Origin: JAAYAY01 sp964429355 | GTDB taxonomy: Bacteria > Planctomycetota > Planctomycetia > Pirellulales > Thermoguttaceae | Length of the DNA: 51,586 nt | NCBI GenBank assembly: GCA_964429355.1 | Contig: CAYSCH010000012.1 | Coordinates: 1 to 51,586, forward strand | Direction: 5' to 3' | In this document: in pieces, positions 18,278 to 27,286 of the stretch | Layout of the letters: each line of letters starts with the position of its first letter | Numbering within the stretch: position 1 is the stretch's first letter | Made by a program: the position numbers and the translations under genes | Notes under the pieces: model-generated | Databases searched by the model: none | The model's input: the letters and a program-made list of their open reading frames with translations, nothing else | Told to the model about the DNA's origin: nothing

Positions 18278-19468
18278 ATGTCGCCAAGTTCCGCCCCCTG
18301 CAGAGTCTCTCCCTGCACTTTTCCCAATTTCGCCGCCTGCCTTGTCTTTTCTCTGGCCGCGGTTGGTGTTCTGGCATTGGATCTCAGAGCTGGGGAAGTG
18401 CCGAAGCCGGCACAGGCAGAAGAGGCCAGCCCTGCGCAGCATCTCACCACGGTCGCTATTACCGGTGACCGATTCCTGATCAACGACAAACTCACTTACG
18501 AAGGCCGTCAGTGGCAAGGCCTGCCAGTCGAGGGGCTGCTGATGAACTCCCGCATGGTGCAGGGAATCTTTGATGACCTGAATCCTGCCACGGCAACCAG
18601 GTGGGCCTATCCTGATACCGGCCGTTGGGACGCCGATCGCAATACGGACGAATTCATTGCCGCGATACCCAGTTGGCGTGCTCACGGACTGCTGGCCTTC
18701 ACAATCAACCTGCAGGGCGGCTCACCGGAGGGCTACTCCCAGTCGCAGCCGTGGATCAACTCCGCCATCGCCCCGGACGGCTCGCTTCGCGAGCCCTACA
18801 TGGCACGCCTGGCACGTATCATCGCCGCGGCCGATCGGCACGGGATGGTGGTGATCCTGGGTTATTTCTATTTTGGCCAGGACCAACATGTGACGGATGA
18901 AGCGGCCGTCGTCCGGGCGGTAGACAACGCAACCCGCTGGATTCTCGAAAACGGATGGCGCAACGTGATGATCGAGATCAACAACGAGTGCAACGTTCGC
19001 TATGACCACGAGGTGCTCCAGCCCGCGCGGGTTCATGAGCTGATCGAGCGAGTCAAGGCAACCTCGCTCGACGGGCGCCGCCTGCTGGTCAGCACCTCCT
19101 ATGGCGGCGGAACCGTTCCTGGCGAAAACGTGGTTCGTTCCGCGGACTTCCTCCTGATTCACGGAAATGGGGTCAAGGATCCGGCCAGGATTGCAGACAT
19201 GGTGAAGCGTACCCGCGAGGTTCCGGGCTACACGAACAAGCCGATCCTCTTCAATGAGGATGACCATTTTGATTTCGACAAGCCGGCCAACAACTTCACC
19301 GCCGCCGTCGGCGCGTATGCCAGTTGGGGTTATTTCGACTTTCGCCAGGAGGGTGAACCCTTCGAGGCCGGGTATCAGAGCGTGCCGGTCGATTGGTCCA
19401 TCGGTTCGCCGCGAAAGCTCGGCTTCTTCAAGTTGCTGGCCGAGATCACCGGTGCCGCGGCGAAATGA
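18278..19468 (+). CDS. Exported glycoside-hydrolase-like TIM-barrel protein
   Basis: 396 residues with a signal peptide (hydrophobic FAACLVFSLAAVGVLALDL, about 17-35). The body looks like a clan GH-A beta/alpha barrel: an NE motif in MIEINNECN puts a candidate acid/base Glu at residue 237, and FNEDDHF places a candidate nucleophile Glu at 327, about the spacing seen in GH5-like enzymes. The stretch HGMVVILGYFYFGQDQHV resembles barrel strand 3. A retaining glycosidase acting outside the cytoplasm is inferred; the substrate is unknown. ATG 18278 was chosen over an in-frame ATG at 18191 because it places the signal peptide near the N-terminus. It faces the minus-strand ceramidase cluster. Confidence 0.68.
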   Translation: MSPSSAPCRVSPCTFPNFAACLVFSLAAVGVLALDLRAGEVPKPAQAEEASPAQHLTTVAITGDRFLINDKLTYEGRQWQGLPVEGLLMNSRMVQGIFDDLNPATATRWAYPDTGRWDADRNTDEFIAAIPSWRAHGLLAFTINLQGGSPEGYSQSQPWINSAIAPDGSLREPYMARLARIIAAADRHGMVVILGYFYFGQDQHVTDEAAVVRAVDNATRWILENGWRNVMIEINNECNVRYDHEVLQPARVHELIERVKATSLDGRRLLVSTSYGGGTVPGENVVRSADFLLIHGNGVKDPARIADMVKRTREVPGYTNKPILFNEDDHFDFDKPANNFTAAVGAYASWGYFDFRQEGEPFEAGYQSVPVDWSIGSPRKLGFFKLLAEITGAAAK

Positions 19469-19505
19469 AGCCGTGGGCCGACCGCAAGGCGCCCCGCCGC
19501 GCTGC

Positions 19506-20975
19506 TCACCACATGCTGTCAATCATCTTCAGCGTTTCTTCCACAAGGACCTGGCCGCCTTCGGGGCCGACGGTGTTGCTCTGGATCACGGCGCCGTAGC
19601 CGCCCCCCTTGACCGCCCGCTCCGAGGGGAGGTAGGTTCCGCCGCCATTGGCCAGTTGGACCACGAAGGTCAGATTGGCCTTGCTCCGGGCTTTCATCTG
19701 GATCCCGAAGTCGCTGTAAAGTTCAAACTGGTTGGTACAGATCACCGCGTCGCCGAGCCTGAGCACGTTCACGGCCGTAGAGTGCACGGGGTGGGGATTC
19801 TCGGCCAGCTTTTCGTAACGAGCGGCAATGCGGGCATTCCAGTTTCCCATGCCCCGGGCGCTGCTATCGCCAGTCTCTTCCGCACGCTTCAGCAGTTTCT
19901 CGGCCTCCGCCTTGCATAATTTGTACTCCTCTTCGGTAACAATCCGCTCGGGGAGGTCAAGAACCTTGGACTGGTGCTTCATTACGACGTCGGTCGAACG
20001 GGCGCCTTTGACCACCTCGTAGGCTTCGTCAACGCCGCGAATCACGCGGCGGGCGATTTCCTCGTTGCGACTCAGCTTGCGGAGTTCCCTCATGCGGTCG
20101 TCGGCCGCCTGCCGGTAACGCAGGTGCGGCGAAAGGTCGCCCGCCGCTCCGCACACGCCGACGATGACCACCTCTTCTCCATACGCCTTCTTCAAACCCT
20201 TGCGGACCTCGCCCCAGTAGTCCGCGTCGACCGTATCGCTGTGCTCCACCTCCTGCGACGGGCAGGAAACGTTGACGAGCATGGCCAGGAGCTTGTCACT
20301 GCTGTCCCAGAAGAACATGCTGCCCACGTCGTGGTCTTCCACTCCCTCGATCGCCCGGAAGTTGGGGTCGTTCGTCTTGCCATACATAACGGCCGTACCG
20401 TCGGCGTAAACCGCCCGCCGATTGTAAGCAACCACCGCGTGCCCAAGGCCGTAGGAAAACTGCGCCGGCTGGCGATCTTTCCAGGCCTCGGCAGCGGCAG
20501 CCGCAATCTTCTCGGCAGCGAAGGCGTTGTATTTCGAGGGCTGCATGACATTCGGATCGTCCGACTCGTACTGGCCGTCGGTCTGGCAGGGTGCCGAATG
20601 GGTGTGCGTCGCAGCGATGATCACCTTGCTGAAATCGACTTCGGGAAGNNNNNNNNNNGCCATCTCCTCCTTGAATACCTCGTGGAACGTGTTTCGAATC
20701 GCGACCGTGTCCATGCTGATCACGACCGCCTGCTCGAGGGCCTTGTCGCCATCGCGAGATTCCAGGGCCAGAATGTTGGCCGTGATGGGACAGGACACGC
20801 CCTTGGAAACGCGGGCATTGAACTGTCCGGAGAGAAACACGGGCTGATCCGGGGTGATGTCGCAGGAGACGGCGCCGACGAGGAGAGTGGCGGCGTTGGC
20901 ATGCGAACCGGCAAGGGCCACGACAATGAGTGACAACGAAAGCAGAATACGCGGCAGGGCATTCATGATAGGCAT
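19506..20975 (-). CDS. Exported neutral/alkaline ceramidase-domain protein, paralogue 1 (contains a gap)
   Basis: About 489 residues with a signal peptide (LPRILLSLSLIVVALAGSHANA). It belongs to the neutral/alkaline non-lysosomal ceramidase N-terminal family (Ceramidase_alk): early VSCDITPDQPVFLSGQF, zinc-ligand region ATHTHSAP, and the GDLSPH segment that aligns with the catalytic Ser motif GDxSP. A 10-N gap at 20649-20658 removes about 3-4 residues just before the HTH motif, judging by paralogue 2; the frame is kept across it. Start is ATG 20975 or the nearby ATG 20966; neither has a strong ribosome site. Substrates in planctomycetes are not established; amide or ester lipids or glycans are possible. 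Last gene of the minus-strand cluster. Confidence 0.85.
   Translation of the reverse strand: MPIMNALPRILLSLSLIVVALAGSHANAATLLVGAVSCDITPDQPVFLSGQFNARVSKGVSCPITANILALESRDGDKALEQAVVISMDTVAIRNTFHEVFKEEMXXXXLPEVDFSKVIIAATHTHSAPCQTDGQYESDDPNVMQPSKYNAFAAEKIAAAAAEAWKDRQPAQFSYGLGHAVVAYNRRAVYADGTAVMYGKTNDPNFRAIEGVEDHDVGSMFFWDSSDKLLAMLVNVSCPSQEVEHSDTVDADYWGEVRKGLKKAYGEEVVIVGVCGAAGDLSPHLRYRQAADDRMRELRKLSRNEEIARRVIRGVDEAYEVVKGARSTDVVMKHQSKVLDLPERIVTEEEYKLCKAEAEKLLKRAEETGDSSARGMGNWNARIAARYEKLAENPHPVHSTAVNVLRLGDAVICTNQFELYSDFGIQMKARSKANLTFVVQLANGGGTYLPSERAVKGGGYGAVIQSNTVGPEGGQVLVEETLKMIDSMW
20649..20658. other. Assembly gap (10 N) inside ceramidase paralogue 1
   Basis: N run in frame on both sides; comparison with the adjacent paralogue suggests about three residues are hidden, so here the run is close to the true length. 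Confidence 0.95.
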
Positions 20976-21148
20976 CGCTTTTCTGGAATTGTTGATGTTT
21001 GCGTGGAAAGTAGCCCGGCCCGTCAACCTGTTTGGCCCACTTGCCGGCCTCCCGCTGGTCGGCCTCGGTTCATTCGCCGGACGGATACAATAGAAAGCAA
21101 CAGGACACCTCGACATCGCTCCAACCGGTGTGACAAGACGCGAGATCT

Positions 21149-22648
21149 TCAGAATATCGCGTTGACCATCTTGAGCGTCTCTTCCACAAGCATCTGGCCG
21201 CCTTCCGGTCCGACCACATTACTCTGGATCACGGCGCCGTAACCGCCTCCCTGGACAGCCCGCTCGGAGGGAAGATACGTCCCGCCGGATGCATAGTGCC
21301 AGTCGTCCTTGTCTTCCTGCGGTACATCGTCGGGCGGTTGGGGCTCTCCCGCTCCGTTGGCCAACTGCACCACAAACGTCTGGACTGCCTTCGAACGGGC
21401 CTTGATTCGGATGGCGAAATCCGTATACAACTCGAACTGGTTCGTGCAGATTACCGTCTCACCGATCCGAAGGACGTTCACGGGGGTGGCAAGAACCGGA
21501 TGTGGATCGGTCTTCAACTTCTCGTAGCGGGCAACCACTCGGGCGTTCCAGTTTCCGCGGCCATCGCCGGGATTGGCTTTCAGACGTTCAGCCTCGGCTT
21601 TGCACGCCTGGTATTCCGCTTCCGTGACGACACGCTGCGGAAGCCTGACGATCGCATGCTGGTGCTTCAGGACCACGTCTTCCTGCTTGGCTTTCCCGAC
21701 GACCTCGTAGGTCTCGTCGACTCCCTGGGCAATTCGACGGGCAATCTCCTGGAGACGGTCGAGTCTGCGGAGGCTCGTCATCCGATCGTCTGCCGCCTGT
21801 CGATAGCGAAGATGGGGAGACTGGTCGCCGGCCGCTCCGCACAGGCCGACGATCGTCACCTCCTGACCATACCTGTCGTGGAGCAGCTTTCGGGTTGCTC
21901 CCCAGTAGTCGGAGGAGAGGAGATGGTTGCTTTCGACCTCTTGCGAGGGGCAGGAAACGTTGACGATCATTGCCAGCAGCTTGTCGTCCGTGTCCCAGAA
22001 GAACATGGAATTGACATCGTGATCTTCCATGCCTTCGACGGCGCGGAAGTTGGGGTCGTTGGTTTTTCCGTACATGACGGCGGTGCCATCCGCGTAGACC
22101 GCCCGCCGGTTATAGGCCACGACCGCATGTCCCAAGCCATAGGAAAACCTGGCCGGCTTTCGCCCCTCCCAGGCCTGTCTGGCCGCCGGCCCGATTCGGG
22201 AGACGGCGAACTTCACGTACTCGGACGGGACCTGGACCCCTTCCTGCTGCTTGAAATGGCCGTCCTTGCTGGGAGGTGCGGAATGGGTGTGGGTTGCACC
22301 AACAATGAGCTTCGCAATGTCGAACTCGGGCAGTTGTTCCGCCACGGCCTGGCGGATCGGCAGCAGGAAACTGGCACGGACTGCGGCCGTATCAATGCTG
22401 ATGATGATCGCCGAATCGAGCGGCCGGTCGCCTTCCCGAGATTCCAGTGCCAGGATGTTGGCTGTCAGCGGGTATTCAACACCTGTCGAAACGCGAGGCG
22501 AGAACTGGCCGGCAAGAAACGACGGCATATCAGGAGTGATGTCGCAGCTGCCGGCGCCCACGTAGAGCGTTGCCGCACCAGCGTGTGACTGTGCGTTGAG
22601 AAGGATCAACCCCAATACTGAAGTGAGAACGCAACGCATGATGCTCAT
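21149..22648 (-). CDS. Exported neutral/alkaline ceramidase-domain protein, paralogue 2
   Basis: 499 residues, signal peptide (MRCVLTSVLGLILLNAQSHAGA). Same family as its downstream neighbour, with long near-identical blocks (HAVVAYNRRAVYADGTAVMY and LRYRQAADDRM), so the two are a tandem duplication. Motifs: SCDITPDMPSFLAGQF, GATHTHSAPP for zinc binding, CGAAGDQSPHLRY with the catalytic-type Ser. Differs from paralogue 1 by a short insertion near the C-terminus (PQPPDDVPQEDKDDWHYASG). AAGGAA lies about 10 nt before ATG 22648. Precedes paralogue 1 by 170 nt; the 130-nt spacer before it carries the bipartite motif described elsewhere. Confidence 0.87.
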   Translation of the reverse strand: MSIMRCVLTSVLGLILLNAQSHAGAATLYVGAGSCDITPDMPSFLAGQFSPRVSTGVEYPLTANILALESREGDRPLDSAIIISIDTAAVRASFLLPIRQAVAEQLPEFDIAKLIVGATHTHSAPPSKDGHFKQQEGVQVPSEYVKFAVSRIGPAARQAWEGRKPARFSYGLGHAVVAYNRRAVYADGTAVMYGKTNDPNFRAVEGMEDHDVNSMFFWDTDDKLLAMIVNVSCPSQEVESNHLLSSDYWGATRKLLHDRYGQEVTIVGLCGAAGDQSPHLRYRQAADDRMTSLRRLDRLQEIARRIAQGVDETYEVVGKAKQEDVVLKHQHAIVRLPQRVVTEAEYQACKAEAERLKANPGDGRGNWNARVVARYEKLKTDPHPVLATPVNVLRIGETVICTNQFELYTDFAIRIKARSKAVQTFVVQLANGAGEPQPPDDVPQEDKDDWHYASGGTYLPSERAVQGGGYGAVIQSNVVGPEGGQMLVEETLKMVNAIF

Positions 22649-22709
22649 GGCCCAGGTTCCTTGCTGTCTCTGTCAACCGGCGCGCCGTCCAACGCCGGGC
22701 GGCTGAGGA

Positions 22710-22770
22710 GCCATCACGCTCCGCCGTGATGTTCCCCCAACAGATGCGGGACAGTCATCTATTGAGCGAT
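22710..22770. repeat. Bipartite intergenic motif, copy A
   Basis: GCCATCAC (22710-22717), then GATGTTCCCCCAACA (22728-22742), 19 nt, TTGAGCGAT (22762-22770). The last two boxes and their spacing recur exactly at 29007-29049. A 7-bp hairpin CATCACG/CGTGATG overlaps the left side (22711-22731 region). Lies upstream of ceramidase paralogue 2. Confidence 0.6.
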
Positions 22771-22777
22771 ACTAATG

Positions 22778-23680
22778 TCATGGTTTGGTACCCGCCAGAC
22801 GCCTGGCCTGGCCATCCAGGAATTCAATGCTCTTCCTGACGCCATCCGAAGGGTCTTCCGGATTGAAGCTGCATTCGATGCTCAGCAGGACCAGGCCCTT
22901 CTTGACCCGGGCGACCGTTTCAAGCATCTTGGGCAGCCTGCCGACTCCGGTTCCCAGCGGAACGTCGTCCCCCGTGGCATCGAAGGCATGCAGATCATGG
23001 ATTTCAAAGCCCACGATCCGGTCCTTCAGGATCTCGACTCCCTCGGAAGGGTCCAGTCCGGAACGGATCCAGTGGCCTGTATCGCTGAAGGCTCCGATGG
23101 CCGGCGAGAAGGGCTGGCATTGTTTGGCGACGAGTTCCGGGTGCCAGGTATTGGGGGAGCTTTTTTTGTCGTGACCGTGGAGGCCCACGATCATTCCATA
23201 TTCCTTTGCGAGCTTGTCGAGCATCGGCAACAGCTCCGGTTTGGGCTCGCTGACGAAATATTTCACGCCCAGCTCCTTGCTCTTTTCGAAAACGGCTCGG
23301 CACTGGGTCTCGTCGGCGGGGAAACTCCCGTAGTACAGGGCTACAAGACTCACACCGGAAGTCTGCAGCTTATCGCGAACCTTCTTGAGGTCGTCTGCCG
23401 ACATATTCGGGGGATTCAGGGTGCCCGGGATGTCGCGGCTGATCTTCTGGAAATTGAATCCTTCCAGCTGGTCGATTCCCAGCTCGGCCACCTTGTCGAC
23501 CGTTTCAAAGAAGGTGAAGTGGCGAAAGGTGTAGGCGGCCACGGCAATCTGCCAGTCGAGTTTTTTTGCGGCTTCCCGGCCGGCGAGTCGCGACTGGAGA
23601 GCGGGATTGGTGTCCTGGGCGATACAGGTCGCCAGGCTGAGGGCTGTCAGTGACGTCGCCAAAAGAATCCGATGAATCAT
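22778..23680 (-). CDS. Exported sugar phosphate isomerase/epimerase-like TIM barrel
   Basis: 300 residues. The N-terminus (MIHRILLATSLTALSLATCIAQ) is a signal peptide, unusual for a fold known best from cytoplasmic isomerases. The rest matches the xylose-isomerase-like TIM barrel / AP endonuclease 2 family: GIDQLEGFNFQK on strand 1-2, YYGSFPADE, KYFVSEPKPELLPMLDKLAKEYG, VGLHGHD and GAFSDTGHWIRSG (a metal-ligand type DxGH), then GFEIHDLH. A divalent-metal-dependent isomerase or epimerase acting in the periplasm is inferred. Only a weak ribosome site precedes ATG 23680. Lies 56 nt after the HEAT-repeat gene on the same strand. Confidence 0.8.
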   Translation of the reverse strand: MIHRILLATSLTALSLATCIAQDTNPALQSRLAGREAAKKLDWQIAVAAYTFRHFTFFETVDKVAELGIDQLEGFNFQKISRDIPGTLNPPNMSADDLKKVRDKLQTSGVSLVALYYGSFPADETQCRAVFEKSKELGVKYFVSEPKPELLPMLDKLAKEYGMIVGLHGHDKKSSPNTWHPELVAKQCQPFSPAIGAFSDTGHWIRSGLDPSEGVEILKDRIVGFEIHDLHAFDATGDDVPLGTGVGRLPKMLETVARVKKGLVLLSIECSFNPEDPSDGVRKSIEFLDGQARRLAGTKP

Positions 23681-23736
23681 TGGATATCCAGTTCAAACGT
23701 TTTCCGTGTCAGGCAGAGCCAGACCTGCGTTGGCGT

Positions 23737-25830
23737 CTACATTCCCATGCGGGCCTTTTCGGCCAGTTCCACGATCGATTTGTCTTGGGCGGTCGCTTCG
23801 ACCTTCCGAAGAATCGGCTCGAAATGGGCCTTGTTCGGTTGACGGAGGAAACGGTGGTGGGCCAATTCGACGATCACCTGGCAGGCTGTCTGCGCGAGAT
23901 TCGGATCGTCGAGGTAACCAGCGGCCCAGTCGACCGTTTCCAGGGTTCGCACGGACGCGGCTCGCGAAAGTGCCAGCTTCTTGTTGTCGCTGCTGTCGGC
24001 AACCTTCATCGCGTTCTGCAGCATCCCGAGGGTCTCGGCCTCAGGCCGGTCGCTGGGAAGGGTCACCACGCGGACATAGGCGCGCAAGGCCTGGGAACGA
24101 TAGGCCTTCGAGTCCGATTTCGTCGCCAATTCCCAGAGCGCGGCGGCATGTTCCGCGGTCGGCCAGTTGCAGAGCGCTCGGACTGCGGCGGCGGAGAGGT
24201 CTGCCTGCTGGGATGTCAAGAGGGGCTCGATTCTGGCGTAGACCGCATCCGTTCCCAGTCGTCCCAGCAGCGGCAGGACCGTGGCCTGGAATGCAACCTG
24301 GTCCTTGTCGGAATGGCTGTCCACGCAACCAAGGAGAATTGCGGCCCGATCCGGCACCGTCGGATTTTTTTCGCAGATGAAGGCGATCGCCCTTTCGACG
24401 AAATCCCGCTGCGCACCGGCCGGAACATCCAGGTACAGGGCCAGCATCCGCTTCAGGTCGGTCTCATCCGGATCGCAGATCGCCCGCAATCCCTCGACCG
24501 CCCCTTCGTAGACGGCGGGGTCCGTGCTGCGGGCCAGTTTGGTCAAGGGGTCGATCGCTTCGTAGTACTTGAGTTTTGAAAGGATGTCGACGACCTGATC
24601 GCGAATCTCGACCTGCTTGTTGAGCGCTTCGAGCAAGGCGGGGCCAACAACCTCTTTGGTCCATTGGGCAAGGGCATCGGCGGCGATTCTTCGGCTGTCT
24701 TCGTCGGAGCTCAAGGCCTTGATCAGAACCGGAATGACCTGCGGATCGCCGACAGAGCCGAGAAACCGCAGTGCCATCTGCACCTTGGCCGGGTCGTCGC
24801 TGTTGACAGCCTCGAGCATCGCGGGGAGCATCTTCTCTCCCTGCCTGGCCGCCAGTTCTTCCATCAAGGCGATCTCCACCTTCTTGCCGATCCCCTCTTC
24901 GTGAAGCGTCTTCTCCAAGGCCGCGTCGCTCAAGGCCGTCAATTGGGAGGTCACAATCTTCTGCTGGGCGATGTCGGGCGATTTCGACCACTCGGCGATC
25001 AGCGCCGCCTTCTGGTCGTCCGGAGTGGCGGCAAACAGGGCCTGGAAGCTTGACTGACGGGCGCCGAGCGAACGTTTGCCATCGGCCAGGAGGCGATAGA
25101 TCTCCATGGCCTTATCCTGCTTGCCCGCCGACTCGAGCAGAATTGCCGTCCGCACGGCGGCGGATTCCATCGGAGGGGAGGCCTCTTGCGCCTTCTTCAA
25201 TCCGTCGATGAGGAAGTCGGCCACGGGAACGCTGCCGAAGTTGCCCAGCGCCCGCCAGGCCGCCAGAGCGACCATGGGGTCTTCATTCCTGGTCAGGGCA
25301 ATGATCTTGTCGACGGAGGCTTCGTCCCCCATGATCGAAAGTGAGTTCACCACCCCGGTCAGCGGACGGCCCTGGAGCTTGTCGAGCGCGCTGCGGAGCG
25401 CTCCGATGGAGGCCTCCGATTTGACTCGTTCCAGAAACAGGCGTGCCATGTCCGAGGTCGCCGGATCGAGGACGAAGGGGGCAACGGCCGCGACTTCGGT
25501 CTCGGTGCCGATCTGGAACAGTTGGGCGCAGATGTACTGACGGGCGGCGACCGTCGTGGCCGGATCCTGCAACAGCCTGGCCAATCGGGCGGCCGTGGCG
25601 GCCCGCGTGTCTGCATCCTTCATGGCGTCGATCACGACCCAGTTCATGGCCAGGAGAGCCTTCTGGTCCTGGCCCGCTTCGTACTTGGGCATTTCTGCCC
25701 ATGCGGCCTCAGCCTGCGCGGCCGTCAAATTGCCTCCACTGCCTCCCTTGCCTGTGGTTGCCCAGTCATCCGCCAGCACCGGCGAGATGACGCCCAGGAA
25801 GAGCACAAGAACCAAATATGCATGTTTCAT
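23737..25830 (-). CDS. Exported HEAT-repeat protein
   Basis: 697 residues with a signal peptide (MKHAYLVLVLFLGVISPVLA). The rest is alpha-helical solenoid: repeats of about 30-40 residues with the HEAT pattern, e.g. SVDKIIALTRNEDPMVALAA, KVQMALRFLGSVGDPQVIPV, LIKALSSDEDSRRIAADALA and AALWELATKSDSKAYRSQAL. No catalytic motif. Such exported HEAT proteins are common in planctomycetes and probably act as binding scaffolds. It sits inside a run of exported enzymes and may tether them or their substrate. Located between the oxidoreductase gene upstream and the isomerase gene downstream. Confidence 0.82.
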   Translation of the reverse strand: MKHAYLVLVLFLGVISPVLADDWATTGKGGSGGNLTAAQAEAAWAEMPKYEAGQDQKALLAMNWVVIDAMKDADTRAATAARLARLLQDPATTVAARQYICAQLFQIGTETEVAAVAPFVLDPATSDMARLFLERVKSEASIGALRSALDKLQGRPLTGVVNSLSIMGDEASVDKIIALTRNEDPMVALAAWRALGNFGSVPVADFLIDGLKKAQEASPPMESAAVRTAILLESAGKQDKAMEIYRLLADGKRSLGARQSSFQALFAATPDDQKAALIAEWSKSPDIAQQKIVTSQLTALSDAALEKTLHEEGIGKKVEIALMEELAARQGEKMLPAMLEAVNSDDPAKVQMALRFLGSVGDPQVIPVLIKALSSDEDSRRIAADALAQWTKEVVGPALLEALNKQVEIRDQVVDILSKLKYYEAIDPLTKLARSTDPAVYEGAVEGLRAICDPDETDLKRMLALYLDVPAGAQRDFVERAIAFICEKNPTVPDRAAILLGCVDSHSDKDQVAFQATVLPLLGRLGTDAVYARIEPLLTSQQADLSAAAVRALCNWPTAEHAAALWELATKSDSKAYRSQALRAYVRVVTLPSDRPEAETLGMLQNAMKVADSSDNKKLALSRAASVRTLETVDWAAGYLDDPNLAQTACQVIVELAHHRFLRQPNKAHFEPILRKVEATAQDKSIVELAEKARMGM

Positions 25831-25899
25831 GGTTATCGACTCGTTCGCGTTTGAATTGGAAAGTGTTGTGGATCACCGACTCTTCTGAAACCCGGACCC

Positions 25900-27231
25900 T
25901 CAAATGGTCCAAGGGCTTCTCTCGGCCCGGCTCAGCAAGGAGTTGGCCTCGTCGTCGCCGATAAAACAGTCGTTCTGCGGGTCCCATTTCAATTTTCGTC
26001 CCAGGCGCAGGCTGATGTCGGAGACGTTGCCGAGCGTTGTCGCATAATGGCCTTGCGGCAGGGGGCAGACCGGCTCGTTTCTCGTCCGCATGGAGCGGAA
26101 GAAGTCGGCCGTATGGGCCGTGTAGCTGTCGCTCCAGGCCGGGCTCACGTGGAGATGAGTATCGGTATCTTTCAAGGTGATCTGGAGGAGCTTCTCATCG
26201 CTGGCCTTGATTCCGGCGCGGTTGACGTGGACCCAGCCCTCGTCGCCGATGAACCGGGTTCCCTGTTCATAAGGATTGCCCGTGTTGCAGAAATTCATCA
26301 CCAGGCCGCTCTCGTACTGCATCTGCATCTGCCAGGCGATCCAGGTGTCGGCCATGCCGCTGTCGGGCAGGATGCCGCGGCCTGAAACCTCGAACGGCTT
26401 CTCGAAGATTTCCGGTACGCCCCAGCCGGCGATATCCAGGTGATGGACGCCCCAGTTGGTGATGAATCCGGCGCAGTAGTGGGAGATCATATAGAGGCCC
26501 AGCCATTCCACTCTTCGCGGGTCGAAGGGGAACATCGGGGCGGGCCCGGTCCACATATCCCAGTCGAACCCTTCCGGCGGATCGCAGGGGGCAACGGCAG
26601 GAATGACCGTTCCGCCGGGAACGGCGACCTGCACCTCGGAGATCTTGCCGAGGTATCCGTTTCTCGCCAGGTCGCAGGCCAGGCGGAATTTCGGGTCGCT
26701 TCGCTGTTGCAGGCCGACTTGAAAGATCGTTCCGTACTGCCGAACCAGCTTCTTCAATTTCACGCCCTGGGCGATCCATCGCGACAGGGGTTTTTCGCCA
26801 TAGATGTCCTTCCCGGATTCGATCACGCGGCTGTAGAGGCAACCGTGCCAGTGGTCGGGAACGGTTCCCCAGACGGCGTCGATGTCGTCGCGGGCGAGAA
26901 TCTCGCGGAAGTCGCTGTAGAGTTTGCAGCCGTTGTAGGAGCCTTTGCCCAGCCGCTGGGAATAGAACTCCTCGGTCATCTGGCAGGCGCTCTCGCCCCG
27001 GTCTCGCCGGGCTTCGGCAATGGCCACGACCTGATGATCCGGCAGAGGACGCATGGCATCGAGCGAATGCCGGCCGCGATTACCGACGCCGAACACGGCG
27101 ATTGTGATCCGCTCGCTGGGAGGAAGCTGGCCCTCCTTTCCCAAAACGGCGGATGGGAGCACAAGCGGACTGGCGACCGAGGCGGCAAGGGTTCCGGCCA
27201 GGAAACCACGCCGGGTAGTTTTGTGGTTCAT
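25900..27231 (-). CDS. Tat-exported Gfo/Idh/MocA-family oxidoreductase
   Basis: 443 residues. The N-terminus has a twin-arginine signal (KTTRRGFLAGTLAASVA), so the protein folds with NAD(P) bound before export. Rossmann motif ITIAVFGVGNRGRHSL, then DIDAVWGTVPDHWHG and GKDIYGEKPLSRWIAQG, the latter carrying the catalytic-type Lys of EKP. The C-terminal domain has NWGVHHLDIAGWG, with the usual HxxD active-site pair. Family members oxidise or reduce sugars and cyclitols; exported ones may use tightly bound, recycled cofactor. The open frame extends further upstream; ATG 27231 starts the Tat signal. It lies between ceramidase paralogue 3 (56 nt away) and the HEAT gene. Confidence 0.87.
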   Translation of the reverse strand: MNHKTTRRGFLAGTLAASVASPLVLPSAVLGKEGQLPPSERITIAVFGVGNRGRHSLDAMRPLPDHQVVAIAEARRDRGESACQMTEEFYSQRLGKGSYNGCKLYSDFREILARDDIDAVWGTVPDHWHGCLYSRVIESGKDIYGEKPLSRWIAQGVKLKKLVRQYGTIFQVGLQQRSDPKFRLACDLARNGYLGKISEVQVAVPGGTVIPAVAPCDPPEGFDWDMWTGPAPMFPFDPRRVEWLGLYMISHYCAGFITNWGVHHLDIAGWGVPEIFEKPFEVSGRGILPDSGMADTWIAWQMQMQYESGLVMNFCNTGNPYEQGTRFIGDEGWVHVNRAGIKASDEKLLQITLKDTDTHLHVSPAWSDSYTAHTADFFRSMRTRNEPVCPLPQGHYATTLGNVSDISLRLGRKLKWDPQNDCFIGDDEANSLLSRAERSPWTI

Positions 27232-27286
27232 GATCACTCTCGCATGGTCAATGGTGAAGGGCGGCCTGCGGCGCCCCATAACCGGT

